NCBI GenBank assembly: GCA_029465975.1
Contig: CM055747.1
Location: 5,774,936-5,838,935, forward strand
DNA: 64,000 nt
Reading direction: 5' to 3'
Origin: Dallia pectoralis
Lineage: Eukaryota; Chordata; Actinopteri; Esociformes; Umbridae
In this document: positions 43,564-55,479 of the stretch, one piece after another
Numbering within the stretch: position 1 is the stretch's first letter
Layout of the letters: each line of letters begins with the position of its first letter
The notes under the pieces: model-generated
Told to the model about the DNA's origin: nothing
The model's database searches: none
The model's input: only the letters and a program-made list of their open reading frames with translations
Translations under genes and position numbers: made by a program

Positions 43564-46500
43564 ATGAATTTCAAAGTCCGCGCTGCAAGAAAAGAGGATT
43601 GTAAGGACATATCGAGAATGATTATGGTGAGTTTTCTAAACTTCGTTGACTTATACCTCCGAATTTGACTAAGATCCTCGAACCTGTGTTATGTTCAATG
43701 AAATGAACGCTGTTGCATTGGTTTTGTAACACTGTAGACACCGATGCATGATAATCGCAGTCGAAGTGCACATGTTATGTGTTAGGCTACACTAGTTTTG
43801 TTAGGAGCCGTTTGCGAACTCCGGGCTCTTTTTTTTAACTCCGTGGTAAAACTAGTTTTACGTTCGATATATTTGCAGCCATTCAAAACTCAACAGCTCG
43901 CAAACCTTTTAGGTTACAGAACCCGTGTTAGTGTCCTAACTTATGACATTGTTTGTATAACACGGCACAGGTCTTGTCTTCTCGATTCCACGCGTTCTGA
44001 AATGGCAGTAGACATTCATGGCGACATTGTATGCACCCTGGCCTGCACCTTACCAATGCACTTCGCAAGGGAGCGTCAACAAAGTGCCTCATAAAAAAAT
44101 ATATAAATCACAGAATGGCTTCAGAATTCGATAGCTCCTTATTGCTTGTATGCATCTTCACCTAGATGCTTCAAATCAATTTTCTTTTTTCCAGTGGTAA
44201 GGTCGAACATTGCTTCTTGTTTCCCAGTTAAGCCCCTACACCACAGGGGTCAAACCGGTTCCATGGAGGACCCAGTGTCTTCAGGTTTCTGCTCTCACCT
44301 TGTACTTGATTAAATTATTAGGTGACTAATTGGCTAGGTTCTACCCTCACCTGGTTGTTAAGGTTTGAATTCTGAACCAATTTAGAGGAAAAACAAAAAC
44401 CTGACTAGACTAGATCCTCCATGGAATCGGTATGACACCTTTGTTGTCAGGCCCGGCCCAGCGCCTGGACGAAGTGACTACATAACTTCTGACAACGCAC
44501 AACAAACCACGCTGTCGATGGTTCTCAATCTGAAATGGCAGCTTTATATTTCAGAACCATGTTTGAATACTGTTTCCGCTGTGGGAAAAGATAACAATCA
44601 GATAACAAGCTTCAAATATTTAATGTTGGAAGACTTTGAAGAAAGTGTTGAATTACTCTCTACTTATGACAGTTGTATCTTAACCAATATTTCTGTATTT
44701 TTTAAAATTTTATAGGGTATTTACTTGAAAGGGGCTGACTTCTATAGACTGAGCTTTATGAACTTTATTGGATGTCTGATGAGAACCTGTTCCTTCACGT
44801 AGATCTGTGTTAACATTTTTGTTATCGCTCTTATAGGAGTTGGCTGTGTACGAGAAAATGCCAGAACAAGTGAAGATTTCCAATGAAGGTTGTTATAACT
44901 TGTCCACGTTAGCAATATGTATCCAAATCTTTGAAGAACTTTGTGAAATTTACACTGTGTCTCACTGTTCTTCCAGAGTTGGAGCGGGATGGTTTCTCAC
45001 CAAACCCTTTCTTTCAATGCCTGATAGCAGAAGTGTCTGATGAAAATATGACCACAGACGGTAAAATACCATATTGCTATTCGCACAAGTTTTTTGCCTG
45101 TACGGAAGCTGTTCAGTCTGTTCACCTTTTTGTTCCTTGGTTTTAATTTGTTCATGGACAAACTGACAAATATAAAATGGCTGCAAAAAAATGTGGCACA
45201 TGTCTAGCGGACACTGTAAAGACTCGCCATAGGCAAAAGTATTTCTTTCGACGCACCTTAATGTCAATCTCTCTCCTGGCTCATCCTTTGTCACATGCTA
45301 ATGTAAATTGAAACTTAAGGTAAATTGTTAAAATATATGAGGCAAAATACTCCCTTATTTGATTTCCCTTACAGTCGGAATAAAGGCAATCACTTGCCGA
45401 CGATTCCTTCCTCTGCTTCAGCCCTGGTGATGAACTAACACTAAGTCTCTTGTTTGTGTGAAGGGTACACCGTTGTCGGATACGCTCTTTACTTCTACAC
45501 ATACAGCACGTGGGAAGGAAGGTCCGTGTTCATGGAGGACCTCTACGTGATGCCTGATTTTCGAGGTAAATGTATCAATAACCAACAGAATTTATTCTTG
45601 TTTGTGCCTTGTGCTCTCGAAGACTTAATTGTGACCGCGTCTTTTTTTTGTTTAATTAAAATGAAGGAATGTTTCATCACTTCAGCTCGTGCACCTTTAT
45701 CATGCTTCAACCTCGGTTGTGACAATTTATATATGGATTGGGATCAAACTTGAGATGTCTGTGCTCCCTGGCACAAGCTGTGTCTGTGTAATGATCATGC
45801 TGTGGGTTGATTATCTCGGCCAAGTTGAAATGTTAGCAAGATCTTGTACCTTGAAATTCTGGAGCCAAAAAAACATTTTTAGTTTTGCTTATGGGATACA
45901 GGTTTTTTATTTCAGCTTGTGAACTTACATGTTTGATTAAATATGTGTTCAGTATACAAAGACTATGCATTAATATGTGTACCACAATATCTTTAAATCT
46001 CTCTAACAAGTCATACTTTTATCAGATGCGGAAAATTTAAGGAGAAAAACAGGCTGTTTTCTGTTTCAGCCTGTGAATGATGTTGAAAGGTACTGCCATT
46101 TCATAAGGCTATACGTTATTTTACAGATGTCCTTTCTGTTTTTTCTCTTGGCAGGAAAAGGTATTGGCAAGGGGTTACTGGCAAAAGTTGCTCAGGTGGG
46201 TTTCATGTTCTAATGTGTTGGGATATTAATTATGGTTACTTTCAAATTGTAAATATCTGAATTTATGATATTATGATTTTACATTGCTGCAGGAAAATGT
46301 TCAACAATGCATTACTAAATTAATTTTCCCAGTAGATATTTTTTTTATCTATTTGTAATTCATTTTAGGTCTTGGCGTGCTTTAGTATACACAAAAGTAT
46401 GCCCGTTGCATATGTCCACTTACGGTCTCTGCATTGCAGAGCGTCCGATCGTGACTTGAATGAATGAAATGTTAACTTTGTATGGAATGTCTGGATATTT

Positions 46501-47318
46501 AAACGATAGAATAATGTATTGTCATACAGCGTATGATGTTTGAATGGAAAGGTTTTATAAATGCATACGTAGTTTGCTATGTTTGAAGCCTAGTTAAGGT
46601 GAGTAATGTAAGATTTGAAGTATTTAGGGCAAAGACCATCAACTATAGAAAAGACTTGGATCTCAGAGATCATATGGGGCTCAACACCATTTTTTACCTT
46701 TTGCTTTTAAACAACCACCTAACCATCTAAATAACTTTAAGTAAAATTTGTCAATTTATTGAAAATGGTCAGTCATAGGCAACCAATGACAAGCACCCAT
46801 TTTGCTCTGTTTCCCGAAACTAGGCTGCGTTATATATCTAACTAGCCTAAAACAAATGATTTGTTGATCTAGGAGAAGAACGTCCATGTCATTCATTCAT
46901 TGTTTTTGTCAATGAATGTTGACGATTAATATAATTGGAAGATGGGGGGGAAATTTCAGACTTTGAATGTTTTCCTTTTTTAAACAAAAGGGATAGTATT
47001 ATCGTGATGTTATGAGATATGATTACTTTAGGTCAATGTGATGTAGAATGAGGTTTATTTCTGACTAATTAAGCACATCTCTGAAGTGATGCTGTGTGTG
47101 TCCTATAATGTTTTGTTTTTGTTTCCTTCCCCTCTCAGGTAGGGGTGGAGAAGCAATGCGTGCGGCTACAGTTTTCCGTCTTGGAGTGGAACAAACCGTC
47201 ACTGGACTTTTATATTGCCAAGGGTGCAGTGGACCTGACTGCCAAGGAAGGTTGGCACAACTTACGGTTTTATGGACAAGCACTAGACCAATTAGCTAAG
47301 GAAGCACCTAATAATTAG
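43564..47318 (+). CDS. sat2: Diamine/thialysine N-acetyltransferase, SAT2-type (GNAT family), complete
   Basis: Acetyl-CoA dependent N-acetyltransferase of the spermidine/spermine acetyltransferase family; SAT2-type members act on thialysine and related amines. Six exons: 43564-43626, 44837-44888, 44977-45060, 45464-45565, 46155-46195 and 47139-47318, total 522 nt (173 codons; human members have about 170). It begins MNFKVRAARKEDCKDISRM. The GNAT acetyl-CoA motif is MPDFRGKGIGKGLLAKVA, residues about 95-112. A Tyr at about position 139 (LDFYIAKGA) matches the general-acid tyrosine of the family. STWEGR-x5-EDLYVMPDFRG is closer to SAT2 than to SAT1 as I recall them. A poly(A) signal lies at 47465-47470. 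It converges on the claudin gene ending at 48745. Confidence 0.94.
44246..44440. mobile_element. MITE-like element in sat2 intron 1 (copy 3 of 3)
   Basis: Ends gtcaaaccggttccatggag and ctccatggaatcggtatgac are near-perfect inverted complements. Core: gtgactaattggctaggttc. Same family as 12471-12647 and 35786-35969; this copy has the clearest termini. Confidence 0.7.
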
Positions 47319-47464
47319 GTTTATAGGCCTCGGGTCTATAAAGATGACTCCGACCTGGTCATTTTGAGTTGTTATATATGGCGAAACGTGTTCCATCACA
47401 TTTGAGTCCTCTATCCATTTTTATGAGCACTTAAATCAATCTGGGTCATCGGGAGAAATTGGAC

Positions 47465-47470
47465 AATAAA
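47465..47470 (+). terminator. sat2 poly(A) signal
   Basis: AATAAA about 150 bases after the stop codon. Confidence 0.65.
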
Positions 47471-47479
47471 TGATACTGT

Positions 47480-48744
47480 TATTTTCAAACCGTCCCATGG
47501 CAAGGTAATCAAGAAACCCAACAACATTGGGACTCACAATTAACTTTGTTAATATAGTTCAAGTTATGCTTTTTACTTAATCAAACAAATACCTGCAGTT
47601 CTATTAAAATATATTGAACTTTATAAAATTGACATAAGTTGTTGATTTTATTTTTCTTAAATTTTCAATCACACATTACAAATGCATTTTCCATACAATC
47701 ACACTATCCCGTATTCTGAATAAAAGAAAAGTGGTACTTCAGAGGATTTCTCTTTGGCCACAATGATCATTTGAGATTTAGCCAAACTCTTGACCAAGTT
47801 TCGTTCTTAGTTAACTCTTCCAGGATTGGTGCACTAAAAAAAGTTAATAAATTCTGTAAAGGTTTCTTTACGCTTACATCACACAAACCATGTTATTCAA
47901 TTCATTTCTTTAAGAAAGAGTTATGGTATTTGCTCCAATGGATGTTAGATCAACTGGAAACAGACTCGGTATGTATGATAAACGCACACAATAAGTTGCA
48001 GAGTATTTGCACAGGAATATGCTTTTGTGACATTTTTTAAAAGGAATATTGCTCATGGGTACAGTTAATTCCAAACCATTGCTTTATGACAGTACAGACA
48101 ACAAACTCCAGGTGGCAGTATGCGTCTTTTAATGTTTACTCATAGAAGTGGTAGAATAAAGACAAGTTCTTGTTCAACATAGAGGGCTTGTGCCTCAGAG
48201 CTTGTACTGGCGGAAATTAGTCATGATAACATTTATTTTAGCACCTTAAATACAGATAGTAAAAAACGTTTTTTTTTTTACATATTCAAGTAAGTATATG
48301 TTTTAGAAAAAATAGTTTTCAAAAACCACCACAAGTCAAAAACCACAATCATTGACATACATTATATTGATAACAAAAATGTTTAAAATGTGCTTTTCAA
48401 CTTTAAACCAGTAGAAATGAATGCTGTTACCATCAGACTACAATTAGCAGTAACATTATTTTTGATGCACAACACATACAAACTACTTGATTCACAATCT
48501 CAAAAGCCAGACAGTTTTTTTGTTGTTCACTGTTTGGCTAGGTCTGTCTAGTGTACCAACAGGTGAGATGAGGTTTGTGGTAAATTTCAATGCAATTCTT
48601 GAAAACATAGGGCATAACCAGGGTTAGTTTTGAAATTGTTTGCGCTCTATGCAAATGTTTCAATGCTAGTGCATGGCCCAAATGTCATGTGGAATTCAAG
48701 TAACCTGACTGGATCGTAATAAATGGGATTCGCTGCTGTTCCCG
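47480..48744. other. Spacer between convergent sat2 and claudin genes
   Basis: AT-rich. It should hold the claudin 3' UTR; a minus-strand AATAAA at 48237-48232 is a candidate. An open frame at 47771-48040 is unsupported. Confidence 0.4.
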
Positions 48745-51700
48745 TCAGACGTAAGCCTTCCTCCCATATTGGTTGAGTGTAGTTGCTGAGTGATGAGACT
48801 CTGGCGCGGCGGAATAAACTGTCCCTCTGTCCGGTGGCTGATCATGGTACAGTCTGGGAAAGACAGAACATATGACAGGAAAGACAGAACATATGACAGG
48901 GGTATTTACAGTGCCTTGCAAAAGTATTCATATTCCTGACCAATAGGCTTGTGGGATCAGGTAGCTGTGTGAGGCTACAGTGTACTATACTTACACTTTA
49001 TTCTCATTGGTCCCCAGCCTGCATGCAAATACTAGACACGAACCTCCACAGATGGCCAGTGTGGCCGAGCACCAACCAATGTAGAGGCCATTCCCGATCT
49101 CATACCTGTAATAAAACAACCAGTCAACATACAGCATACATACAGTTTGCAGACCAGACAGGCTGTTCAAACCAGTGTTACATGTTATTAATGTACATAA
49201 TTATCTGGCGCTAAAATAAAATTAATTATATTTTTCGATGTTGGATGTATCCCACCGTCTACTAATTGATTTTTTAACAAATAATCCAACCCACTTCGGA
49301 TATGGAGATTGCAACACAATGTACAAGATTTGTTATTTAGAGTTGACAAGCTACATTTAACCTTACTAATATTAAGTTCAGCTCGTTAATGGGGCACTGT
49401 GTAAAATCCTCCCTCAAACGTTTCAAGGACAATAACGACTTGTCTCCTCTTCCCTTATCATACAAGATGAGAAGAGGGACAGCTAGTTAGTTAGTTAGCT
49501 AGTCCAGGGTGGTTTAGGGTGGAGGGGGGCAATGCTGTGACTGTTTCAGGGTTAACCGAGGACAGTGTACGCCAACGCAAACCGACAGACAGACCGGCGA
49601 TAAAGGTTATTAATGGGGAGTGTGTGAAGTACTCTGAGCAATTAACTTCGGCGAACTGAAAACATTTTCTGCAATTATCTTCTGTTGGTCGTGTGATTGT
49701 TTTTATGCTAGTGGTAGTACAGTTATATCTCACATGCAATACTGTACAAAAGTCAAAGGCTCCTGAAAGTGAAGTGTTTAGTTAATAATTAACACATCAT
49801 ACTGACACTACCATTCCTAACATTTTGTTAGTTTATCTAATAAACACTCACTACCCTTTAGTTTTACTTTCAGGTGGCTAAGACTTTCGCACAGTACCGT
49901 ATGACCTGAGCCATACGGCAAAACCTTGTTGGGGAATTGTGAAGAGTTTAAGACTTTCGGTCTCTGCAATTGTAGTAATTCTAGTTGCTGTTTCTGCATC
50001 TGTCTACTTGTCACAGCATACTTACTTGATACCTTCAAACTCTGGGTTAAAGAACTCCTGTGTGATGTTGGCAGCATACCATGACACAGAGATCATAGAA
50101 CACATACCTGCGGATGCAAATAAAGCATAAAGACACTGTCACCACTAAAATATAATGCTGAATGCGGTGGTGTTGTTTATAGCAACAGGGTGCACTGTTA
50201 CCCTGGAGGAGGAAGAACACGCCACCCATCCCGGCGATCTTTCCCTTCAGGTTGTAGTTCTCTCCTCCGATTTTGGAGCACTTCATCCCCACCAGAGTAG
50301 CCAGGATGCCGGACGTTCCAAGCACAACAGCAGCGATCATCAGAGCCCGGGACGCCTGGATGTAGCCTGTATAGGTTATTAATGACAGCCTATGGGCCGC
50401 GGTCAAAAGTGGTACACCACAAAGGGACTAGGGGGGTGTGAGTCACATACGTGAATAGTTGAGAAACATTCTGTGTCAGATGATAATTTAGATAAGGGTT
50501 ATTACACTACACACGCCCGACCCGCTGCCGGGTATATGCTTATACAGTTGAAGTTTATTTAGGTATAAGTAATTAAAACTTAAAATTAAATAAAAATTAT
50601 TATTAAGGAATTAAAACACATTTTTCAACCACTACACAGATTTCGTTGTTAACCAACTATTGTTTTGGCAAGTTGTTTAGGACATCTACTTGTGGATGAC
50701 ACAAGTACTTTTGCCAACAATTGTTTACAGACAGATTATTTAACTTTTAGCTCACTATTTAGCTATTTAAGTTCAGCGGGTTCACCTACACTAAGTTGAC
50801 TGATAAGTTAGAACACAGTTTGCAAGTCCACATGGGGACTGTTTGGCTATAATGACTATTGTTATGTTTGGAGGAAAAATGGAGAGGCTTGCAAGCTGAA
50901 AACCACCCCAACCTCAAAGGTGGCAGCATCATGTTCTGGGGGGGTTTTGCTGCAGGACAGACCGGTGCACTTCACACAATAGATTGCATTATAAAAGAAA
51001 GAAATGTATGTGAAAATGTTGAAGCCACATCTCATGACATCAGTCAGGAAGTTAAAGCTTGGTCACAAATGGGTTCTCCAAATTGTCTTCTATAATAGTG
51101 TTTGCACTTTACTACCTCATGTCCTACACACTGCTAACTTATTTATTTTATTTGCCATTTGCACAATACATACTGTTTGTACTCTCCATTTGCCACTTGC
51201 ACAGATGCTTTCCGCTTGTACTGCCTTTCGACAGCACATTTACTTCTCCATGTCAATTGCACATCCTTACATTGTCTTTCAACTCATTTGACTCACGTAT
51301 TGACACATTGACACACTGACCTGCATGCTAAACAGATTGGCTTTTGGCCCATCATGCTGAACGTTACTAATCAATATCGGCAAGTCAGAAAAACATCTCC
51401 AACCGGAAATGAAATGCCTGCCTAACACGATTGTGGCCTAGGGTGTCGTCAGCAGTCAAAGAATTTCAACAACACAAAGACGCCACCACTTACACTCAAC
51501 TGTGTAGACCTTCAATGGTCCTACCGTACCGTTACGCCGAACAATAAACGTCCAGTACTCATACAAACTTAGCACAACAGGTCAGTAACCGGAGCCGGAA
51601 CAACTCCCTTAAAACAGCCCAATTGCTCTTTAAAGATTGAAGTAACCGGACCTGCCCAAGATACACACATTCTAGCCGTAGAGGATCAGTGGTGCAATCA

Positions 51701-54700
51701 GGAAATAGATCTGTGGTCCTCATGTTATTTGAACCAAAAACAGCTGTCACCAACACAGATGCATTAGTCCTGTGTGAACAAATTGGAAATGTCACAGAAT
51801 TTTGTTGATAGATGTACTCATCCACTGTCCAAGAGTATGTGGACACCCCCTGCCAATTATCGCGTTAAGGTGTTTCTGCCACGCCCATTGATCACAGGAG
51901 CACACAATTTAGCACAGAGCCATGAAATCTCCATGGATAAACATTGGCAGTACATACGTCTTACTGAAGTGCTTAGTGACTTTAAACATGGCACTGTCGT
52001 AGGATGCCAACTTTGCAACAAGTCAGTTCCTGAAATGTCTGCCCTAATCTATAACTGTTCCGGTCAATTGTAAGAGCTGGAATTCAAGTAGTAGCATCTA
52101 GGAACAACAGCCCAGTCATGAAGTGGTAGACTGCGCTAACTCACAGAGCGGGCTGACAAGAGCTGAAGCGCATAGGGCAAAAATCGCCAGAGAGACAATC
52201 CTGTGGAATGCCTTCCCAGAACATTGGTGGCTGTTATATTTGCGAATGGGGGACCAGTTATTTATTAATGCCGATGGTTTTAGAATGGGTGGGCTAACAA
52301 GATCATATAGGTGTAGGTGTCATATAGTGCAATTTTTGTTTAATTGTTAGGCCATGAGCAGCTGTCCAAAATGTAAAAAAAGTCCTCAAAGACTTTGAGG
52401 TTTAATTTCCCATCATACATGATATTTCCAGCAGAACAATAACTAACTAAAAAAGCTCCCTGGAATTGTTGAAGACGCTGGCCTGTTCTGAAGTGGCAAA
52501 CACTGAGTCCACCTGTATATCCTATTGTTAAAATCCTTGTACAGTTTGCATAGAATATTGGTCCAAACTTCAAACTGCCAGCACAAAGGAAGCTTATCAA
52601 TGGCTATAGGAAGTCCTACTTAGCCGTTATTTTAGTTAACGGCTGTGACACCAAAGATAGAGTCCATGGTGTCAATCCTTTTGTTACTGACATTTCTGTA
52701 CATTTTCTGATTTAAGTTGATATGGGTGGTTGACACACATGTCTGCATTATTTTCTTCTTTTTTAAAGTCCAAATATTAGGCATGGAAATTGAGTTGTAT
52801 TGCATTGACTCCAGAATGTATTGTATTAACTCTTGCATTTCGCAAATTATGTGGTCTTTTAGATTTGAAATTACATATGAGGTTATTCACCACTTTGTTA
52901 CAGTAGTGCCTAAAATGGTCATATGGTGTGACATTAAAGTTTTGTATTTAAAATAATAATAACCATCACAGTTTAACACTAAGAAAATCAAACAAGATAT
53001 CAATATATCCAGTTAGCAAGCATAATTGATTGTGAATCAATGTCACCTGTTTTGGTGCAAATGAAAGTGACAACGAGTGCACTGTAGAGGAATCTGCAAA
53101 ACAATTCCCATAAAGGCAACGATTTCGCAGGTGGTGTCCGCAGACAATTGCTCCGTCTTTATCCTTCCTGACTGATTCTCCTCTAGTTTTGCTAATGTAC
53201 TTGTCATTAGCTGCAGCCGGTTCAGGTTGCACAGGTAGTTTAGCCCCTCTGAAGTTGTAGTTTGGCAAGCTGCTGGTGTGCATGTTTCAGACTAAACTGC
53301 CAAAAACAGACTACATGAGCGTGGCATGAGGGTCCAACCCTTGTACACCAACAACTGCACCTCGAGTCACCACTCTGTCAAACTTCTGAAGACGTCAGCT
53401 TCATTGGAAAAATGTCCTGGAGAGATCTCCAGTCAACACAGTTGAGTCCTTTTGCTTTCTGGGCAACACCAATACCCAGGATCTCAAGTGGGACCTGTTC
53501 ATCATCTCTCTCACTAAGAAAGCACAACAAAAGCTGTATTGCCGGCGGCAGCTTGAAAAGTACAAACTGTCAACGTCCCTGATGATTAACGCCTACACAG
53601 ACATCATTGAGTCCATCCTGACCTCCTCCATCACCGTCTGGTACGCTGCAGCCGCTGTCAAGGACAAGGGCAGACTGCAACGCATCATTCGCTCTGCGGA
53701 GCGGAGAATTGGATGTAAGCTGCCGTCTCTTAAAGAACTGTACACAGCTAGGTCACTGAGGCAGGCTCCTATCCGGGTAATGGACCATTCAGAACTATCT
53801 TGAACTAAAACTAGACATTGCTCTGCTTTTGCACAAATGGATACACAACCAGATATTGCTACTTTTGCTCAATTTGCATATCCATATACAATCGGGACAA
53901 ACTCAATGGACATTTTGAACTTGGATCTATACATTGCTTTTTTGCACAATTCTATACACAAACTGGTCATTGTTCTTTTGCTCGAGTCAGGTACATATAC
54001 TACATTTTATATTTACACATGACAGTCTCATCGGACTGTTTGGTTTGGTGTGTTCTGTTGTGTTGTTCATATCCATCCTTAAAAGTGCGTATTAAGTGTT
54101 GCAACCAGGGGTCAGAACAAACTCATGTGTGTGTAAACAGACTTGGCGAAATAAACCTGATTTTGATCAAACACTGTTATCCTGGTTTTGATTTGTTCTT
54201 ACGTTTGTTGTTACGAATGTTGTTGGGCAGAATGTATAAAGCTGGAACCAAAAAAAAATAAAATTAAAATTCAGGCATTAAAAGTGACTATTTAAATGAG
54301 GTATGATGATTTTCTGATTCACTGTGTACATATATACACTGTATGTGTGGCAAAATGTGAAGAAAGTGACAGTGTCCCAATACTTTCTGAAGGCATTGTC
54401 GAAATTCGAAGGTACGTATTTGGAATCGCGGCTGTTTGGCTTGTGTAAATCAAAACAGATTTTATTATAATTCTTTATCTAATTAATGCTTTATTTAATT
54501 CCAATGCGTTATCTGTCTATCAATTCCTTATTTAATTATTCTCTCAAACAACACTGCTCTGGTTCTGAACCTCAGTCAGAACCTGTGGACCATTGTGAAG
54601 TTGAGAGCTGGCATCATATATAGCATGTTACTGTACAGCCACTGAGTTACAAATTGGGTGCTAATCTGATTACAATCTCTTTACAAAACAACTGTTTAAT

Positions 54701-55471
54701 ATGGAAGAATGCTGCCAGGGCAATACAAGTCAAAGCTACCATTTTCCAAACCCAGTCAATGTTGTTATACTTAAATCTCATTGCATTAAATTAATAAAGT
54801 TAAGTAATCAAACCTTTATTATTAATGTTAAATGTTTCCTCATCTCAAAGTAATATATATAGGCCAGGAGAAACATATTATTTTTAGTTTTCTTAACAAA
54901 CTACCTTAAGCCATGCACTCTTGGCTTAAAGTTTATTAGTGTGAGATGGAGGTGATCTGACAGCCAAAATAAAAACATAAAAGCATCAAACCAAATATGG
55001 GCATCATACCAAATATGGAGTTGATTTGGGTTCTCCTTTTAAACATGCTTACATAACTTCCACTTGTTATTTTTAGCTAGCGATAGATACTAAATTAATT
55101 TTATGAATTGTATGAGTCGTATGGCTGTTTAGAGTTAACTGAACTGTGGATTACAGTTTCTTTATGCTTTTGCTAGTATGAGGAACGTCAAATGAAATTC
55201 ACGAAGACAGAGCGAAACACTCTTTGTTCGGTCACTTGGTTATTCGCTTACCGGGCAACGCCAAAAGTGATTGAAAGTCCCGACAGTTGTAGATCCCTGT
55301 GGAGTCACTGGCACACGACATCCACAGGTTCTCATAGATAGCTGAGGTAGTGATCACACTGCCGTCGGTGGTGGATTCCTTCCAACATGGATTTTTCAAT
55401 GACAATAAGATCATCACCCAGCTCACAAAGCTTAGCAAAAGTGCCACAACCTCTGTAATTTCCTGGGACAT
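48745..55471 (-). CDS. Claudin-15/10-like tight junction protein (paralogue A, 228 codons)
   Basis: Four-pass tight-junction protein that sets paracellular ion selectivity. Five exons: 55471-55252, 50366-50202, 50107-50026, 49105-48995 and 48853-48745, total 687 nt, phases consistent. First extracellular loop signature: W30, NLW at 48-50, C53 and C63 (YENLWMSCASDSTGIYNC). The acidic residue three places after C53 (D56) corresponds to the pore aspartate of claudin-15, so a cation channel is inferred. Other helices: ASRALMIAAVVLGTSGILAT, GGVFFLLQGMCSMISVSWYA and YIGWCSATLAICGG. The C terminus is YGRKAYV with the usual YV PDZ-binding end. YENLW, ALPGYIQASRALMI and FFNPEF place it nearest claudin-15/10. 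The start is the only ATG beside the first helix. Intron 1 (4.9 kb) is loaded with transposon debris. The donor of exon 3 is taken at ATCAA|GTAAG, because the earlier AAG|GTATC option breaks the frame. Confidence 0.9.
48908..48945. mobile_element. Tc1/mariner terminal repeat scrap in claudin A intron 4
   Basis: cagtgccttgcaaaagtatt followed by cat is a common end sequence of Tc1-like elements in fish. Only this one end is present. A 19-bp duplication (gaaagacagaacatatgaca) sits just to its left, beside the exon 5 acceptor. Confidence 0.5.
50541..51095 (+). mobile_element. Sleeping-Beauty-class Tc1 element, truncated (left terminal repeat plus transposase fragment)
   Basis: The left end at about 50541 (tacagttgaagtttatttag) and the following caactattgttttggcaagt, aggacatctacttgtggatg, aacaattgtttacagacaga and cacctacactaagttgactg match the left inverted repeat with its two direct repeats known from salmonid-type Tc1 elements. 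Joined to this is a piece of transposase ORF (50820-51095) reading GGSIMFWGGFAAGQTGALHT, the conserved Tc1 core, then SVRKLKLGHKWV in another frame. The first half of the transposase and the right end are missing. It lies in claudin A intron 1. Confidence 0.8.
51100..51310. repeat. LINE 3'-UTR-like sequence, tentative
   Basis: Stretches such as ttgcactttactacctcatg and gccacttgcacagatgcttt resemble 3' untranslated parts of fish LINEs. No poly(A)-type tail or coding part is attached. Confidence 0.3.
51820..52335 (+). mobile_element. Tc1-like transposon, internally deleted, both ends recognisable
   Basis: Left end ctgtccaagagtatgtggac; internal N-terminal transposase region reading SDFKHGTVVGCQLCNKSVPE (helix-turn-helix part); deletion of the catalytic middle; then the C-terminal piece ccttcccagaacattggtgg and a right end around aggtgtcatatagtg. 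Same family as 31410-31640 and 42340-42605. It cannot encode transposase. Confidence 0.8.
52336..53284. other. Anonymous sequence in claudin A intron 1
   Basis: AT-rich; several short open frames without recognisable family or splice context. Confidence 0.35.
53285..54170 (+). mobile_element. Non-LTR retrotransposon 3' end (ORF2 C terminus, 3' UTR and tail)
   Basis: The plus-strand reading at 53440-53770 gives a LINE ORF2 C-terminal region: KAQQKLYCRRQLEKYKLSTS-like, then IESILTSSITVWYAAAAVKD, RLQRIIRSAERRIGCKLPSL and ELYTARSLRQA. A 3' UTR and a terminal acttggcgaaataaacctga plus ttttgat follow. It is 5'-truncated, as is usual for LINE copies. The upstream half of this family is seen at 37048-37790. 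Confidence 0.82.
54300..55230. other. Right part of claudin A intron 1
   Basis: AT-rich sequence without recognised genes or repeats. Confidence 0.35.
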
Positions 55472-55479
55472 CTTCAACA

